Source: Centroberyx gerrardi (taxonomy: Eukaryota; Chordata; Actinopteri; Beryciformes; Berycidae). From it: a stretch of 64,000 bases of DNA. This document shows, piece after piece, positions 22,001 to 35,525 of the stretch. Location of the stretch: positions 20,682,815 through 20,746,814 of the forward strand of contig NC_135997.1 of the NCBI RefSeq assembly GCF_048128805.1. Direction: 5' to 3'. The position numbers and the translations under genes are program-made. Position 1 is the first letter of the stretch. Every line of letters starts with the position of its first letter. The notes under the pieces were generated by a model, which saw nothing but the letters and a program-made list of their open reading frames with translations, did not search any database and was not told the origin of the DNA.

Positions 22001-23978
22001 TCTGAGTGGAGAATAATTGAGAAGTTGGAGTAGTGATGGAATGCTTGATTTGTTAGTAGTGAGAAAACTAGTGGAGAAACTAGTGGAGTCAGACTTGGCA
22101 TCAATCCCATTTAAGCCCAACCCCCTCAGTAAAGAAATGTAGTTAAAACATTTTTTTTATTTGTTTATTTATTTAGTTTTATTAAAAGTCACTTTCTGAA
22201 GTGGCCAGTATCAAATGGAACTGATCCCAACCCTGAAAGGAATTGAACGGGACAATGACATCGCCCCCCTCTACATACTATCTCCATATTACTTCAAGAG
22301 AGAAAGGAATTCACAAAGTAGTGGCTTTGGGATGAGTGTGTGTGAAGTGAAATGGGCATTGGGACAGGGCCTGACCACCAGCAGAACACAAACACACAGG
22401 CAGTATGTGGAACTTTTTTATGAGCTGGATTTTAGAAGTCTGTCTTTTAATCCTACTGTGACTGAGATGAAGGCTGAACATGGCTAAACGTTGGACTGAG
22501 GGGTGCATCATGTATCATGAGTGACACCATGGGTTCAAGTCAAGCTCACAATGTCATGTTGCATGCTAACCCCTCTTTCTCAACCGTGTTGTTCAATAAT
22601 GCAAAACACCTAAAACTATAAAGAAAAAAAAATTCTGACTTTCTGTTCCAGTATATCCAGCCATAGAACGTGAGAACCAGCTGCCAGACAGACTTCTCCC
22701 TGTCCCATCTCCCTTGTTTGGGACAGTCCACACTGCTTATTTGGTCCTTAAAGAGCTTTAGATGGTGCAAAGAGAGACGGATCAAACACAGGTTAATAGA
22801 TGAGAGGGAGAAATAAGAAGGAAACAGAGAATAGAGGATAGAAAGGCAGGAAAAGGAGGATGGAGGTAGAGGGGAAATTTGCGACATCATACTCAGCTAC
22901 AAAAGTGGTCACTGGACACTGGTTTTGTACTATTGCACTGCAACTGAAACACAGAGGAATGACACTCTTATGCCATAAAACAAATCAAACCAAAACCAGA
23001 ATGCTAATTGTTCACATGTTATGGGAAGGTTCCATCTGGATGACAGGAGCTGATCACTTCAGGAGTCTGTGAGATGCTCCAAACCCTCGCTAGGTTTCTA
23101 GCCATCTAGCTTAACTGTCCTTTACCTTTGAGAGTGGAATGAGATAGGAGAGGGAAGAGGAGGGGTAGAGCCTTCCAACTGAAAGAGCTGCGGCACTGGC
23201 GGCCTGTAACTTTTCTAGGCCTCAGGTTGGCTCCATCTGGAACTACAGCTGTTGCAAAGCAGTGACAGCCAAAGCTCTGCTGGTTGGAACTGTAGATTCC
23301 AAATAGGTGACAACAGCTAATAAACATTCCATCAAGAAACTGGGGACAATTGTTTGTGGCATTCAGCAATTTCAGTAATGACACAATCTGGTGTCTGTAT
23401 GACTTTATCCATGCCTGTCCCTCTTTATCTCATCCAGACTCAAGGCTAACTCTCCCAAAGGCTCACATTGCCTTGGAGAAATAGAGAAGGACAAGTCATT
23501 AAAATCACCAATCAGAGGATGGACTACAATGACTTGGCAGAGGTGTTGGGGGTATTGAATGTGTGTGTTCACTGGGAATTTACTATAGTAAGGCTGGTTA
23601 GGATAGACTTTGCTCAATTTACACAACTGCTATTTTGGATTGCACAAGCTTTGCCCTGCTTTGTTTTATATGCCTCGAAAATCCAGCTGATAGCTGAGCC
23701 CATGTATTCAAAACCAAGTTGTCTAACCCGACTACCAAATCACTGTACCCCAACATCTGACTCCTATGAGTGATATCAATCACTTTTCCTTGTATACTCC
23801 TCCTGGGCATTAGCTGCGAGCGTGGCTGGCATGAGCCTGATGCCTACCACTAGCAGTAGCTGATTTTGCCACCAACGGCCATTTTGCGTCATACCTAGAT
23901 CAAGTCAGTTTCCACAGCCACATTGGTTGCTAACATCTAGTTAGCATCATACACAGATAGACCATTCAGTTTCCTTCA
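19064..23978. other. convergent spacer between efcab2 and adpgk
   Basis: Holds the 3-prime UTRs of the two convergent genes, but no canonical AATAAA could be assigned firmly to either. About 4.9 kb with no recognised exon, transposase frame or RNA gene. Short frames (for example 21608-21859, plus, 83 aa) have no splice context or family resemblance. A purine-rich patch lies at 22790-22870. Confidence 0.6.
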
Positions 23979-24677
23979 CTAGATCTGCAGCACCAGTCCA
24001 GCAGCTGAGATGTTGTCCCCTCCTCCTGCGGTTTGGTAAACCTCAGTGCACACCAGCACCGGTGCCACGCAGATCTGGTAGTCCACCTCGTCCCAACAAC
24101 TGACGGGCCTGGTCTCCTGCAGAGGGATACGCTGGCTGCCCTCCTGTCGGCTAACGGAGAACGAGTCGTCCATGATGAGCCGCGCCTTGCTGGGGTCGAT
24201 GTCGGCAGAGCCGCAGACATGGCGGTTAGCTGTGAGCGAGGCCTTGGCGGTGGCCGACATGGTGTTCTTCCACTGAGAGCCGCGCGTCACAATCATGGCC
24301 TGGAAGGCCAGCGTGTGAACGTGGAGCCGGGTCAGCGGCTTTGTGTCACTTTCCCCGCTGGTGTCCTGAGCATCCTGGTGCCGCTGGTTGACGAGGCGAT
24401 AGAGCTCCCTCATCTGGTCGAGGACGGTAGCCACGCGGGGGTTGGGGTCGGACAGCACCGTGACATTGGAGCCTTTAAGCAGGCTGAGGAGGTTGGGAAG
24501 CTCCTGTTCATTCATCCCTAAAGAGTCCGCCTGGGGGAGCAGAATCAGACAGAGTCATAAAACTGAAGATATACATACTCTACTGGACAAATTACACAAA
24601 CATACACACATACACAATAGTGTGTGCATGCAAACCCACATGCATGTAATAAAATCAGAAGAAAGTCAGAAACGCAA

Positions 24678-24755
<78 letters not shown>

Positions 24756-27700
24756 GTGTAGGTGTCTCCTCTGCTTTTGGTCCTGAGTTTGGTTCTACTG
24801 CAGCTTCTAAAACAATTTTTGAGGAAATTGCCACATTATATTTACTTTATATTGTCCTTAGCAGTAGTGGCAGTTTTCTTACCATCATTGTCCACTACTT
24901 CTGAAAGAAAAGGGTAATTTTTCCACTTTGCAGTACAGCTAGAGGACACTACTAACATACAAAAGGGATGCGAAAGCGATGTACAAAATAAAACAATGCA
25001 CCTAAATATGCTGCACTCATTCAGGCAAATATGTTTAAAAAGATTATTAATGTTGAGTCAAAGTCAAGTTGTTTACAAATGTCCATTAGATGAATTTTAC
25101 TGACATTTAAACAAATGATTAAATTGATTAAATGACTAGTTTCAAACTAACTGACAGATATTTCACAGTCATTATGTGCCTTTTTAAATTAGACTACCTG
25201 CTTTTCCATTTTGCCAGGAAGACCATATATTTTCTCTCCCCTGTAACTGCGTAATCATTCCAGTCTCTTGTCATTGTAAGCACCACATATGAATCAATTA
25301 ATGTGTTTATTTGTTCAGTCATACATACATGGGGGATGACAAGGCGAAGTAGGTCCTCCATTAGGTCCTCTTCTACGAAACTGGCCATCTCAAAATGGAC
25401 GCCAATCCGTGGAGATGAGGAGGTCAGGAGGGTGGCCAGGCGGGAGAGGAGAGCCTCACGCTCACCTGGAGAGAAGAGAGAAAGGGGAGGAAGGGGGTAA
25501 AGGCAGAAAGGGAGAGAGAGAATAGGGAGTGAAGGAAAAAAGAGGACAGAAGAGAGAAAGGGGATTAGTGAGGAAGAGGGTAGAGATTAGAAAAAACAGG
25601 GAGGGAGAGATGACAAAAGAAAGGCCGCAACAGAACAAGTGGGGGACAAATGAGAGGTAGGGAGAGGGAGGGAAAGAGAAGAAGTGAGGAAAGATGGGGA
25701 GAGAGAGGAGGAAGAACAGGGGATTGAGTGAGAGACAGACAGAAAAAGGACAGTTGTTCAAATATGTTGGATCAAATAAGACAGAGCTGATCTGCTATCC
25801 AAACAGTCTGGTGGCGAATGGGAAGTTAGTCATGGCCTGCCTGCCAGCATGATAACACATGCACGCACACAAACTGTGATTAAATCAACAGTCACAGCGG
25901 CAGGCTATAATCACTCACTTACACAGAGTGACTCTTTCTCTCAATATCAAAACATCTTTTTCTCTCAGGCTCTCACTCTCTCCCACTCATTGTAAAAGTA
26001 GGCTTGGATCGAGCCAAATTCAGCACCAGACTGACATGGCATCACTGGTGATGATAGGATGTCACTTTCCACAGCAGCTCCCCAAATTGGGCTAGCCAGG
26101 GGCCAAATCAATACAAGACTAAAAACACCTTTTGCTCTAAACTTTGTTGGAGTTGAAAAATCTTCATAGGCAACAAGATACAAAAGATCAGCAGAAAAAA
26201 GTATAAACATTGGATCAGTGTTTTTTGGCAGGTGTAACTTGCTTCAGTGTGGAGGTGAAGAAAAACCCATAATCAAAAGCAGATTCTCTCTTGTTTTGCT
26301 TTAAATGTGAAAATCAATATTACTCTCTAGATGATTCAACAGCAAAGAAGGCTAACTCACTGGCCCAATACCTTTGGGTGAAATTGACATAAATAATGAG
26401 GACATTCTAGCCAGCCTTGTTTGGCCTTGAAGTATAAATCAGAATACTGAGTTTCTCATCTTTGGGAAACTGTCATTAACAATCATCTCAAATCCTTACC
26501 TCAATTCAGAACCCGGTGATTTTCCTCTACCTACCTTTTATATGTCAGCAAACCCAAACAGGGTTGAGTGAAAAACCAATGAAAACTGTGGCATTTTGAA
26601 AAAATGCAAATATTCAGTGCTAACCCATTGCACTCATTTGCCGTGTGGCAAATTAACACTAATGCTGAAGTCCCAAATTAGCACCAACTGAAATGCTATG
26701 TCACCATTTTCCTCTCACCTGACTGGAAGGGGAAGCTGTCCATCATCTGCAGCCCACCCACCACCAGCAGATCTGGATTAAAGTCACCAAGTTTCTCAGC
26801 AAAGTCTTCCATGGAGGCCAGGTAGGGGTTATGGTCATCACTATGGACTATGTACCTTTAGAGGACACAAACACAAGCAAGGCCAAACACACACACACAC
26901 ACACACACGTTTCACATGAATTATTTAAATCCATCTTCAAATATATTAGAACCTTACAGAGTTTTTACATATATATTCCCAGGTGTCCATTACCCAAAAA
27001 TATTTATTTGAATCTAACTTACGGTGCATGGTGTTGAAATATATAAACATAAACTTGCAAACAGCTATGTGCATACAAACACACACATACAGATGATTTT
27101 CTTCCTCAGATCCCCTCAAGATGCTCAACAAACACACACCTGTTGGCTCTGCGAGAGGTATAGTGCCCCCAGCTGGCCCCAGATGGATACTCCAGGATCA
27201 GATGAATGTCTGGCTCCTCCACTATGTTACCTGCCACTGGAGAGACAGAGGTAGGTGAGGAAGAAGGTATGGAAGGATGAAAGAGTAAAGAGAAAGATTG
27301 AAAAACCAAGGGAAGGGAAGGGATGGATGGAGGAGGCAGAGAGGGAAGGAACAGGAGAAGAGGATTGACAAAAGGAAGGGGGGTGATGATGAGAGTGAAG
27401 TAAAAAGGATGAGGGAGAGAGGGATCCAGGAAGGTAATAAGTGTGTGAGAAGAGACTTATTTTGATGACATACACTTGATATTTTATCTTAGTATGACAA
27501 AATTTGTGCGTGGTTGTGTCTGTACCTGTGATGTGCTGGGACAGGACATCAGTGAAGTCGGGGCTGAAGCTTCCCCCTAGCAACACGTCACATCCCTCGG
27601 TTGCCATGCGCCCAGCCATTACTGGGGCATTACCGCCTACCGACCACCTGTTGCCAGGCAACTCACGGGACGCCTCAACCAGCTCGCTAAAAAGGGTGTC

Positions 27701-30700
27701 GTTCATCACAAAACGCCTGCAAGAGAAGGAAAGGAAAAGAGGAAAATGGTGAAACAACGTTATAAGTGAAAGACTGGAGCTTTAGAGATGTAATTAACAT
27801 CGGTTTTAAACACCACCAGTTGCAATTTCATCATAAGAAAATGACCCATTTACTTGTGTCATTATGTCATCAAGGCATCTAGTGCCACACTCATTCTTTC
27901 AAATACCAATTTAAATTCTGTGTAGTCTGTCTTTGCAGGCATCTGAATGTTTAACAGTTTTCTGTAGAATTATGCACAGCTGGAGGGAGCCTAAAAGTTA
28001 CATGAGCTGGTTTGTGACTGGAAGATGCTCAATCAAATCCATGATGACTAGACTGGCTGAGAAAAACAACAATATTGTCAAGGATCACTTGAGCAAGGCA
28101 CTCAACACCTGGGTGTTTCAGTGGGGCAATAGACTGGTTGTACTGGGCAGTGTGTGGAACTGTGTGTGTGTGAAGCACGGTGTTGCTGAAATGCATTTTC
28201 ATACAACTTTACCTGGATAAAACAAAAAAATACTTTCAACACCTTTACTATTTGCAAATTATATTCTTGATACATTTTGGCGAGAAGCTGCCTTTGACAC
28301 GTCAGCGTATCTTTAACTTTCCCAAGAAATATAATTATGCCATAAAACAAGTCCGTCTTCTTGGGCAAAGAAAAAAGTGCCTGAGAAAAGAGAAGAGAGG
28401 AGGCAAGAAGAGAAAAGGGGAGGAGACAGGGTAAAGTAGAAAGTAGATTCTGGAAAAAATTAGATAGGAAGAGTAAAGAAGAGAGGACAGAAGAGAGAGG
28501 GGAGAGGGCTGAGAGGTTGGGAGGGAGTCAAGAGACAATGAGGCGAGAGGGAAGAGAAAAAAAAAGAGGGTGGGGGAAGAAGAGAGAATGAAGGAAAGAA
28601 GAGAGGAGAGCAGAGGAGAAAGTGACAAAGCAAAGGGGTAATAGGTTAAGTGGATAAATAAAAATGACAACTTGCAAAACATCATTAAGGCCCTGTGTCC
28701 ACTGAACACCTCTATTACACCTCACAGTGACCAGCAGACGCAGATCATGGCACATCCTGTTGCTACGAGACTCTCGAAATACCATTTGAACAACGGCAGC
28801 CTTCTGATAAAAGCTCAAGTATTTTTCACTTCAAGCGCTTGTTGCTCTAAGTATGCTCAGCTCTCAGTGCCGCCGGGAACATTCAACAGTGCATCCTTCT
28901 TATAGGAAATAACAAGAAGAAACCAGTGTTGTAAAAAAAAGAGGCTCCCAGTCGACATGCAGCCGAACACATATACTAATCCTAATAGGCCAGTACTAGA
29001 GACTGTGTGCTATTTTATGAGATTAGCCTGATTGGATAAACTTCAGCATCCGGTAGATTTAAGATTAGTCCTGGCACATGCTTGTCTTCATCTGTATCTC
29101 ACATACACTCATACACAGTATCTCTCTCACTCTCTCTCTGTCACTCTGTCATACACATGAACTGAACGCTGGGAACGCTAAACTACCGTATTTCCTCTAA
29201 TAGTGGCCGGTAGTCAATTAAAAGCCGGGTCTCCGATAATGGCCGGGGCCGTGGTCGACACGAACAAATAAAGGCCGGGGGAAAAAACAAAGGAAACAAG
29301 ACTAGGTCAAAACCTAGTATATGGCTGGACCGTGTCCGTCTCCTCTCTCCGCCGCTGTCCTCTCCACCGCGCCCACGGCCCGTACCTATCGGGGACACCC
29401 GGTGACGCATCGGCGTCGGGACCCCGCCGAAATCTCGGCCGGATCACCGGGAACAAATCGGCGCCCAGCTATCGGCACTGGCCGGAACCGTGTCCCCGGG
29501 AAACTCGAAGCGTCGGCAGCTAATACATCCATGGTCGGCAGTAAGCCCTCGGCGCACTGAAACCTCCATGCCGCCGACAGGACAGAACAGAGGGCTGTCA
29601 GGTGGACTGAGCTCGCGCATCGAAATAAACGGCGATATAATATAATTGTATAGATTCTACTTTAACTTCAGTTAGCTTCATCTTACATGCAAACAACGGT
29701 GGATACCGGTAAACTCCTGGCGCCTGTTATACATGTAACTGTAGTTTGTAGTAACATACAAGTGCCACAAGATGGCAGTATGCCACAACACGGCTCGGCC
29801 GGCGGAAGTCTCTGGAGCATGCTGTCGTCGATTACCCTAATTATCGTAATGCATTGCAGTAACAAAAAAACGTCTACCTAACGTACCCCTACAGAAGCAG
29901 ATCAGAAAACAAGGAGGCGTCGTACTAAAATATGAGCAAATATACTTATCAAACAGAGGGAATTAGAAATAAAGGCCTGTCTCTAATATAAGCCTGCTTC
30001 CAATAAAGGCCTGGTACCCTCTGCAGTCGAGGTAAATAAAGGCCCGGGCCAATATTAGAGGAAATACGGTAAGCACATTTCACGTTGTCCCAATACTTTG
30101 GTCTATTAAACATATAGCTTGACCTGGTCTGCACTGGACAGCCACAGGCAGGTCATCTGGTGGACATTTATTCCATGTAGTCTTAAATACAGCTCAGGTA
30201 AGTGGTGAAAATGATAAACAAATGGGCCACAAGCTGCAGTGACAGATAGCCTACTGTTGGGGAAATATAGTTTAAACTACTATGATGTTTTATTTACTTA
30301 ATCCAATGTAAAGGGTTATTTACCAATCATTCACTCAGCACATTGAATAAACAAATTATGGAATGACTTCAAGATCAGAGTGAAAATGTTTCTGGAAAAC
30401 TTAATTACACCGAAGGCTGGCACAAGCTAGAGTACAGGTCTATAACCCCCTTTAACCATAGTCCAATCCAGTGCTGCCTTTGTTCCAACAGTCCCGGTTT
30501 TTGATTATTATGATCAAAAACACTTCATTAAGCATCTTATTGAATAATTTCAATGTGCTTTCTGCATTTTCCAATATTTATTGATATAAATGTGCAACAA
30601 CTGAGGAAAATTGCAAGTCAAAGGATAAAGTTGTAACCATTGGCTTGTTGACAAGTGCTTTGATTAGACTGCTGTTTTATTGATTTGAATTTACATATGC

Positions 30701-31474
30701 TGTGAGTGACAGTGTATTGATTGAGTGGCCACAATGGCAAATGTTTAAAATATTTGCTCTTCCAAATTCCACAAAGAATCAAATAAGAATACATTCTAAT
30801 TTGGAAGAGGCTTGGGTGCTGTGTCTGATGGAGATTATAAAACAAAATTCTTCAGCATTCCTCATTCACTCCCTCTCAAACACACATAATATTCCCTTCC
30901 CCCCTCTCTCCATGGTGAGCTTGCCAGCCTGTTGCCTTTAGGTGTTAGTTCCACACAATGGGCAAGGGTGCTGTTCTCACAGGCACTAAGCCCAGGACAG
31001 GAGCAGTCATCAATGGTATCAAATATGAGGACAGACAATGGAGAGATAGAATGACAAAAGAGAGGAAGAGGAGTACAACAGCATAAATCATTAATGATCT
31101 GCGTGGGCTGTCAAACAACTAAATGATAAACACCAACAGCGAGAAAGAGAGAAAAAGACACAGTAGCATTAACAAAAGCAAAGGTATTGAGGACTCATAG
31201 CTTTCACTCGGTCAGTCTATTTTGTGTGAAGAAAAAGTGAGCAAATGTGTGGTTGTGTTTATTTATATATGTGTTTATTTGTATTTGTGTACGTCAAACA
31301 ATCTCTTCCCCCCTCCTTCGTCACGGTGGAATGTGGGTGTGCGTGGGGGAGAAGGAGTGTGTGAGGGAGAGAGAATGAGCCACGAGTGCAAGAGCCTGAG
31401 GGGTGTAATGCAGCAACAGCTTTAAATTTGTCCTTGGTTGTTTCTCAAGCAACACATACAGTTCTCCTACATAG

Positions 31475-31511
<37 letters not shown>

Positions 31512-34500
31512 TAGCCTCTTGGCTAACTCTGACACATTTACATTGAAGTGTGAACTAAAATGTTGATTGATGTGTACTGTCCCTGCCAAATAAATCTTAA
31601 AATAAATAAATAACCACTTGATGGCTAACTCTTATCCTAACCCTTATTCAGACACACACACACACTTACTCTGCAGCAGCTCCCGGTGCGAAGAAGTAGG
31701 CGAAGCTCTGAGCCAGCTGTTGAGCATTATCTATGTAGTCATGATGTAGGGGCTGGTCGGTGGGAGGCAGGCCGATCTTATTCAGCAACGACACACCGTC
31801 CACTATCAGGTCCACACAACCACCAAAACCTGCAGGGAGAAAGAGTGGGAGAGAGAGAGGAAGATGATTAAGTAATAAAAACCAGTCCAGTAGCAAGTCT
31901 ACTACCCAAAATCTGAGGGCCAACAGAGGGTGAGGATGGGGGTTTGGATGACCTAGAGGAAGAGAGGGAGAGGAAAGGGGGTGGGGAGAAAAACAGGCGG
32001 AGCCATCTTGTGAATCACCTGGGTACACATTGTAGTTATAACAGAACAGATGGAACCGCAATGCCAATTTGCCATTAACTCAACTGAGCAGAGAGAAATC
32101 CACACAACCTCCAGCTAGAAAACTTGATGAGTCAACTTTACCAGCCACTTTGGCAGGTCACCAATTATTTGAGGCTTGGATTTAATTTTGGCTGCTGGAT
32201 GAAAGATCTGTCTCAACACACAGCTACCACAGCCAGTGCTGCGATACTTCAGATCAGTCCAGGTGTCAGTTCAGCATGAATAAGAGCCAACATGCAGTGC
32301 AACAAGCCCCACGCAGCCTGCATGTGTAGGCTACCTGTGAGAGAAGCTGAGGCAAAAGATCGGAGCACAACACTCATTTGAATAGGTTTTGAATATCTGA
32401 CTTCCTTGATGGGAGCTTGATTTAGGCATGCTTTGCGTAGCATTGGTTTTCATGTCATTTCCACATTACGAACATATTTATGAGTTCAGATGAAATCAAT
32501 CAGCCCTCACACTGGTTTGTATTCTCCCAGGCCTGAAACCGAACAGCAGTGCCAAGTGGGGCTAACCCAAGCGAGCCTGACATGGAGGCAGGATTATCCC
32601 TTACTATTAAACTCTTAGGTGGCCTATCTAAGAGTTTTTTCTGACTAAATGAAAAGATAAAATGCCCCGTGTATATTGGATGATTTGCTGCCATATGGTC
32701 ACTGAGTACCAATGGTGCATTTTCTTTACTTTTGGCTCCTGTATGAGTGTCAACAGCCCAGTGTTTGCTGCTAAAGTTTGTTGTGTGTTGCAGGAGCCTT
32801 AAACCCCTCATTCCCACCTGAAGCTCCTACTATTAGCAATACAAAAGGATCTGATGTAACTAGCCAAATACTAGTTATTATACCAAGCTTTAAATGCCAG
32901 AGGAAATGATTATTATGACATATTTACATAATTGCAGAGAAACAGGTGTGACAGCATGGCTGTGACTGTTACTGAACTGAGTAAAGGTTGAGATACCATA
33001 TCTGTCCAACACTGCTGCTTGTTTGTGTGTTTGTATCCAGGTCCAAAGGATAACATTGTGAAGATTAGACCAAGAGACAAGACACTAAGTCCAGTTTGAT
33101 CACTAGGTAACTGATAAACTGGCTGACAACATATCTAAGCCATGATCCAGGGCCGAAAACTAACATTTTTTGTCCACTGGCTACAGTGATAGTACAACCC
33201 AAAATTTACTAGACACTCACTATTTTACCAGTGAACCAGTTCTATTCTTAAACACCACAGCCGTATTAATGCTCTATCATTGAAATCAAAGCAGGACTTG
33301 CTACACTGAGGCTATTATCTATACTAATGGCATAAGGCAGACATTAGTTACACCATTTAAATTCATCCAGTCAGTGTACAAAATAAGAGGCACACCTTCC
33401 CAATATTTATACACACTTCTCTTTGCCCTTAGGACAGGGCTTGGACTCTGTCAGGGGCTGAAAGAGCTCCACAGGGATGCTGGCAGTTGTGTCAAGTTTT
33501 TGAATTTGAAATTATCTCTTGCACATGTTCAGTTTGTGACTCACTGTGTTTAATGTGACGTATTTTCATCGTTTTTTTGTTAGTGTAGTAATGTTTGCTA
33601 TGTATTTATGATGGTTTTTGTATGTCTCCTGAGTGCAACAACATTTCCTCTGGTGGGACAATTAGACAAATTGTCCCCTGGTGGGACAATTAGACTTGAA
33701 ACTTGAAGTTGGCTGGTGGAGGATCTCTTCCTGGAATAGACTGTTCCAGCTCTTAACTGATGCTCAGTTGGACTGAGATCTGGTGACTGGGAGCTCCTAG
33801 GCATTTGAAATTGTCTTGTGAATGAAATTGTCACCAAATGGTGTGTGACATGGTGTGTACACACACACACACACACACGTCTCATTTGTCTCAATGACCC
33901 TTCTTTAACCTGTCTCTCTTCACCTTCATGTAATTACACCTCCCTGACTTATATTTCAGAATGAGAGCTCCTAGCTTTCATTTAGTCTATTTCATTGACA
34001 GAGCAAGTGTTCCTTAATAACGTGTGCACTCACTGAGAAAACGTCTTGGCTACTATCAGTTTAAAAAAACTGAAAGGAAGCTTTTTTTCCCTTGTCCCTC
34101 TTTTGGTTTGCGTTGGGTTAAAAAACATGCATCAACCAAAACGTTAAATTGGGCAACGTTAGCAATCAACTTTCAATGTTTTTTCTCACTTTTCCTGATT
34201 AGCAAATGAAAGCAAAGGATTAAGTTAGTCTGTATTAACTAGCATTAACGTCAGCTAATTTCGTGGCTTCTCATTCATGGCCTAATACATTATTAACCCA
34301 GAATCCATCTGAGGTTAGGCTAGCTAACGTTAGCTCACTCCACTTGCACTTACCAACGGCTACTTTTGGTCTGGCGACGTTATTCATCCCTACTTTGCTC
34401 TCCGCCCGGAGCAGAGAGGACAGGACGGTGTCGAGCCGGTCGTCCAGACCTGCATTCTGGGGTGAGCGGAACCAGTAAGCTAACAGAACCACAAACAGGG

Positions 34501-34549
34501 ATAACACAGATCCATATTTCATGAATGAAACCCCGCTTCTCCCCTCCAT
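23979..34549 (-). CDS. adpgk: ADP-dependent glucokinase
   Basis: Seven coding exons in order of translation: 34549-34354, 31829-31670, 27716-27526, 27230-27140, 26855-26719, 25465-25329, 24530-23979; 1464 nt, 487 aa (human about 497). The enzyme phosphorylates glucose to glucose-6-phosphate using ADP. It belongs to the ribokinase-like fold and is associated with the ER. Residues 1-35 contain a hydrophobic segment (VLSLFVVLLAYWF) that fits an ER signal/anchor. RPKVAVGFGGCVDLIVDG opens the kinase domain; WSVGGNAPVMAGRMA, DIHLILEYPSGASWG and FNPDLLVVGGLQMMD follow in family order. The C-terminal AGGGDNISAAGL carries the catalytic Asp at about residue 476; the human enzyme reads GLGDAIS there. 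Fish have more than one ADPGK-type gene, so this could be the paralogue called adpgk2. Intron 27717-31669 contains a TIR element. Confidence 0.9.
24681..24752. repeat. (CA)n microsatellite
   Basis: 36 CA units in the last intron of adpgk. Confidence 0.97.
25470..25745. repeat. polypurine (GA-rich) tract next to an adpgk exon
   Basis: About 275 bases of nearly pure A/G on the plus strand, that is a polypyrimidine tract on the adpgk sense strand, directly upstream of the acceptor of exon 25465-25329. Similar tracts occur at 27240-27430, 28380-28640 and 31840-31990. Confidence 0.85.
29184..30071. mobile_element. DNA transposon with TACCGTATTTCC ends and CpG-rich core
   Basis: The left end, TACCGTATTTCCTCTAATAG, is matched by the reverse complement of the right end (TACCGTATTTCCTCTAATAT), giving near-perfect inverted repeats flanked by TA. 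Inside the arms, blocks of AATAAAGGCC-type motif recur in inverted order (29260-29280 and 29965-30050). The centre (about 29320-29620) is strikingly CpG-rich compared with the surrounding intron. No transposase frame was found, so this is a non-autonomous copy of 888 bp. TA borders suggest a Tc1/mariner-type target, but the superfamily is unresolved. It lies in the adpgk intron between exons 2 and 3. Confidence 0.8.
31478..31510. repeat. (CA)n microsatellite
   Basis: About 16 CA units in adpgk intron 2. Confidence 0.93.
33650..33696. repeat. short direct repeat with an internal perfect hairpin
   Basis: CTGGTGGGACAATTAGAC occurs at 33650-33667 and again at 33679-33696. Between and within them, GGGACAATT / AATTGTCCC (33655-33663 and 33669-33677) form a 9-base-pair stem with a 5-base loop. 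Similar 'ggggacaat' text occurs in tails of fish LINEs as I recall, so this may mark an old LINE 3-prime end. Confidence 0.5.
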
Positions 34550-35525
34550 CGTTAGCTAGCTAGCTACAGTGGCTAGCGCTGTCTGATAGTGAACACACAC
34601 TTTCTAGACCCGACTGGAGCTTGCCCGACTGCTGGGGGGAAGCGTTGGGGTTTTCAGTTTGTTTTGATAACAGGAGAGTCCCGTTTGTAGCTCGAGTGGG
34701 TGGATCTTGGAGAGAAGTCTAGATTTCATTATTTATACAAAACAACTCTAGTTTGGCTACCTGATATTTCGGGGCATCTGTAAAGCAACCAGCTTGTATT
34801 GGATTTTGTGAGGGTGATTTCTATCTCGTATTTTATCTGAGCCCAAGCCTGTATGTGTATACGGGCTGGGAAACTGGCGAGCGCCGGTGTGCAAAACGAG
34901 CAACTTTTATTTTTCTTCTACTACGAAGGGGGAGTGTTTGTTGATACTGACAGCAAGGCGGAAGTGTCTGACTTTTGAACGGTAAATCCAAAAAGTACAG
35001 TCAAACATCCTTATTTTCCCAGTGAATCGACTGAAAGTTACACGTCTTTAAGGATAACCATGTATTGCATCAATAATAATGCGATAATAACTTTGTTGCT
35101 GTCAATACAATGCATAAAGTGAATGCGCGATTGGATCTACTTCGCCTCATGGGACTACTGCAAAACACAATAGCCTGCTCAATCTAACTATTCTCACGAA
35201 GGCCTTTGGACCAAATGGCTTTTAACGCAGGCTATGTTTGAACCGATACCAAAATTGTAAAATTTGGATATCAAAGTAGCCTAAAGCTATAAGCGTTACA
35301 TGTGGGGACCCACCAGAAACAGACCCGTGAACCACAGGGGGTCCACAGTTTGGGAAAAGCTGCATATTTACCATAATGTTGGTTGGGAATCTTACGAATA
35401 TTAGCCTACAAATCGACAGCTAATCACTGAAGTAAACAAGTGAAAAATATCTTAACTTTTAATGCTTAGAATGTTTATTACAAAATGCAATAACATTGGG
35501 ATCAAAAGTAAAAGTTTCTGTCTTT
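34550..35525. promoter_or_regulatory. adpgk: upstream region of adpgk
   Basis: Sequence 5-prime of the adpgk start codon (gene on minus strand). It contains runs of GCTAGC/GTTAGC (34548-34575), moderately GC-rich sequence up to about 35000, then AT-rich sequence. No core promoter motif was recognised; the region is called from position only. Confidence 0.35.

Noticed and set aside
24033-24521. 162-aa plus-strand frame at the adpgk 3-prime end
   Set aside because: Exact shadow of the last adpgk coding exon, whose minus-strand protein is recognisable.
29183-29560. Arg/Gly/Pro-rich frames on both strands in the CpG-rich block
   Set aside because: They arise from the GC-rich core of the TIR element; both strands are open and neither resembles a transposase.
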